In this document: in pieces, positions 23,344 through 23,384 of the stretch
How the letters are laid out: the number at the start of each line of letters is the position of its first letter
Numbering within the stretch: position 1 is the first letter of the stretch
Assembly (NCBI RefSeq): GCF_034432235.1
Contig: NZ_DAOUCJ010000016.1
Location: forward strand, 1-23,384
From: Thermoflexus sp.
GTDB lineage: Bacteria; Chloroflexota; Anaerolineae; Thermoflexales; Thermoflexaceae
Length of the DNA stretch: 23,384 nt
Direction of reading: 5' to 3'
Position numbers and translations under genes: made by a program
The notes under the pieces: model-generated
What the model was told of the DNA's origin: nothing
Seen by the model: the letters and a program-made list of their open reading frames with translations, nothing else
Database searches by the model: none

Positions 23344-23384
23344 CTAAGAGGATGCCAGAGCCTCGGCCTCGATCTCCACCCCAT
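23344..23384 (-). CDS. C-terminal end of a probable RidA-family (YjgF) protein (runs off right edge)
   Basis: Only the last 12 complete codons and the TAG stop are in the window. They read GVEIEAEALASS. The VEIEA.A ending is characteristic of RidA/YjgF/YER057c proteins, which hydrolyse reactive enamine or imine intermediates from amino-acid metabolism. The match rests on a very short segment, so another family is possible. It lies about 100 bases upstream of the promoter assigned to the HAD-like gene, so the two are probably separate transcription units. Confidence 0.45.
   Translation of the reverse strand, partial: GVEIEAEALASS

Overview
The window is about 23.4 kb of GC-rich, gene-dense bacterial DNA with short gaps and many ATGA stop/start overlaps. 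I infer a thermophilic member of the Chloroflexota, possibly Thermoflexus-like. The reasons are the baseplate-J-like single-pass membrane protein, the Thr/Pro-linker lipoprotein with a DUF11-like domain, and a BMP-type nucleoside ABC system beside an F420-type luciferase-like oxidoreductase. No 16S rRNA or other phylogenetic marker is present, so the taxon is a guess.

Left part (1-6543). A minus-strand fatty-acid-type operon runs off the left edge: TetR regulator, alpha/beta hydrolase, acyl-CoA (AMP-forming) synthetase. A near-consensus sigma70 promoter precedes it, and palindromes cover the -10 element and start site. Next, on the plus strand, come a soluble NarL-type two-component pair (kinase and response regulator overlapping) and a malate synthase/isocitrate lyase pair (aceB-aceA) with its own candidate promoter. 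Acyl-CoA activation and the glyoxylate shunt would fit growth on fatty acids or acetate.

Middle (6781-16486). One minus-strand operon of about 9.6 kb starts at a TTGACA-N17-TAGAAT promoter with an 18-bp palindrome just downstream. Gene order is GntR/HutC regulator, nucleoside hydrolase, BMP lipoprotein, double-ABC ATPase, two permeases, ADP-ribosylglycohydrolase-family protein, PfkB sugar/nucleoside kinase, an internally deleted second nucleoside hydrolase, and an LLM-class oxidoreductase. It reads as import of a nucleoside-like compound, N-glycosidic cleavage, and phosphorylation of the released sugar or of the nucleoside. The ADP-ribosylglycohydrolase homologue and the oxidoreductase are the unexplained parts. 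The intact hydrolase has lost the usual active-site His, and the second hydrolase has lost about 230 internal residues.

Right part (16567-23384). A decayed gene comes first: the C-terminal end of a MarR-type regulator fused in frame to an MFS exporter that lacks its first helix and is frameshifted near its end. It is followed by a minus-strand cell-surface cluster, probably one operon. This encodes a HAD-type hydrolase-like protein, a baseplate-J-like membrane protein, two GT2 glycosyltransferases, and a lipoprotein with a repeated Thr/Pro linker and a DUF11-like domain. At the right edge only the last dozen codons of a probable RidA-family gene are visible.

I saw no rRNA, tRNA, CRISPR array, insertion sequence or phage module. 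No stretch longer than 300 bases lacks a gene or gene remnant.
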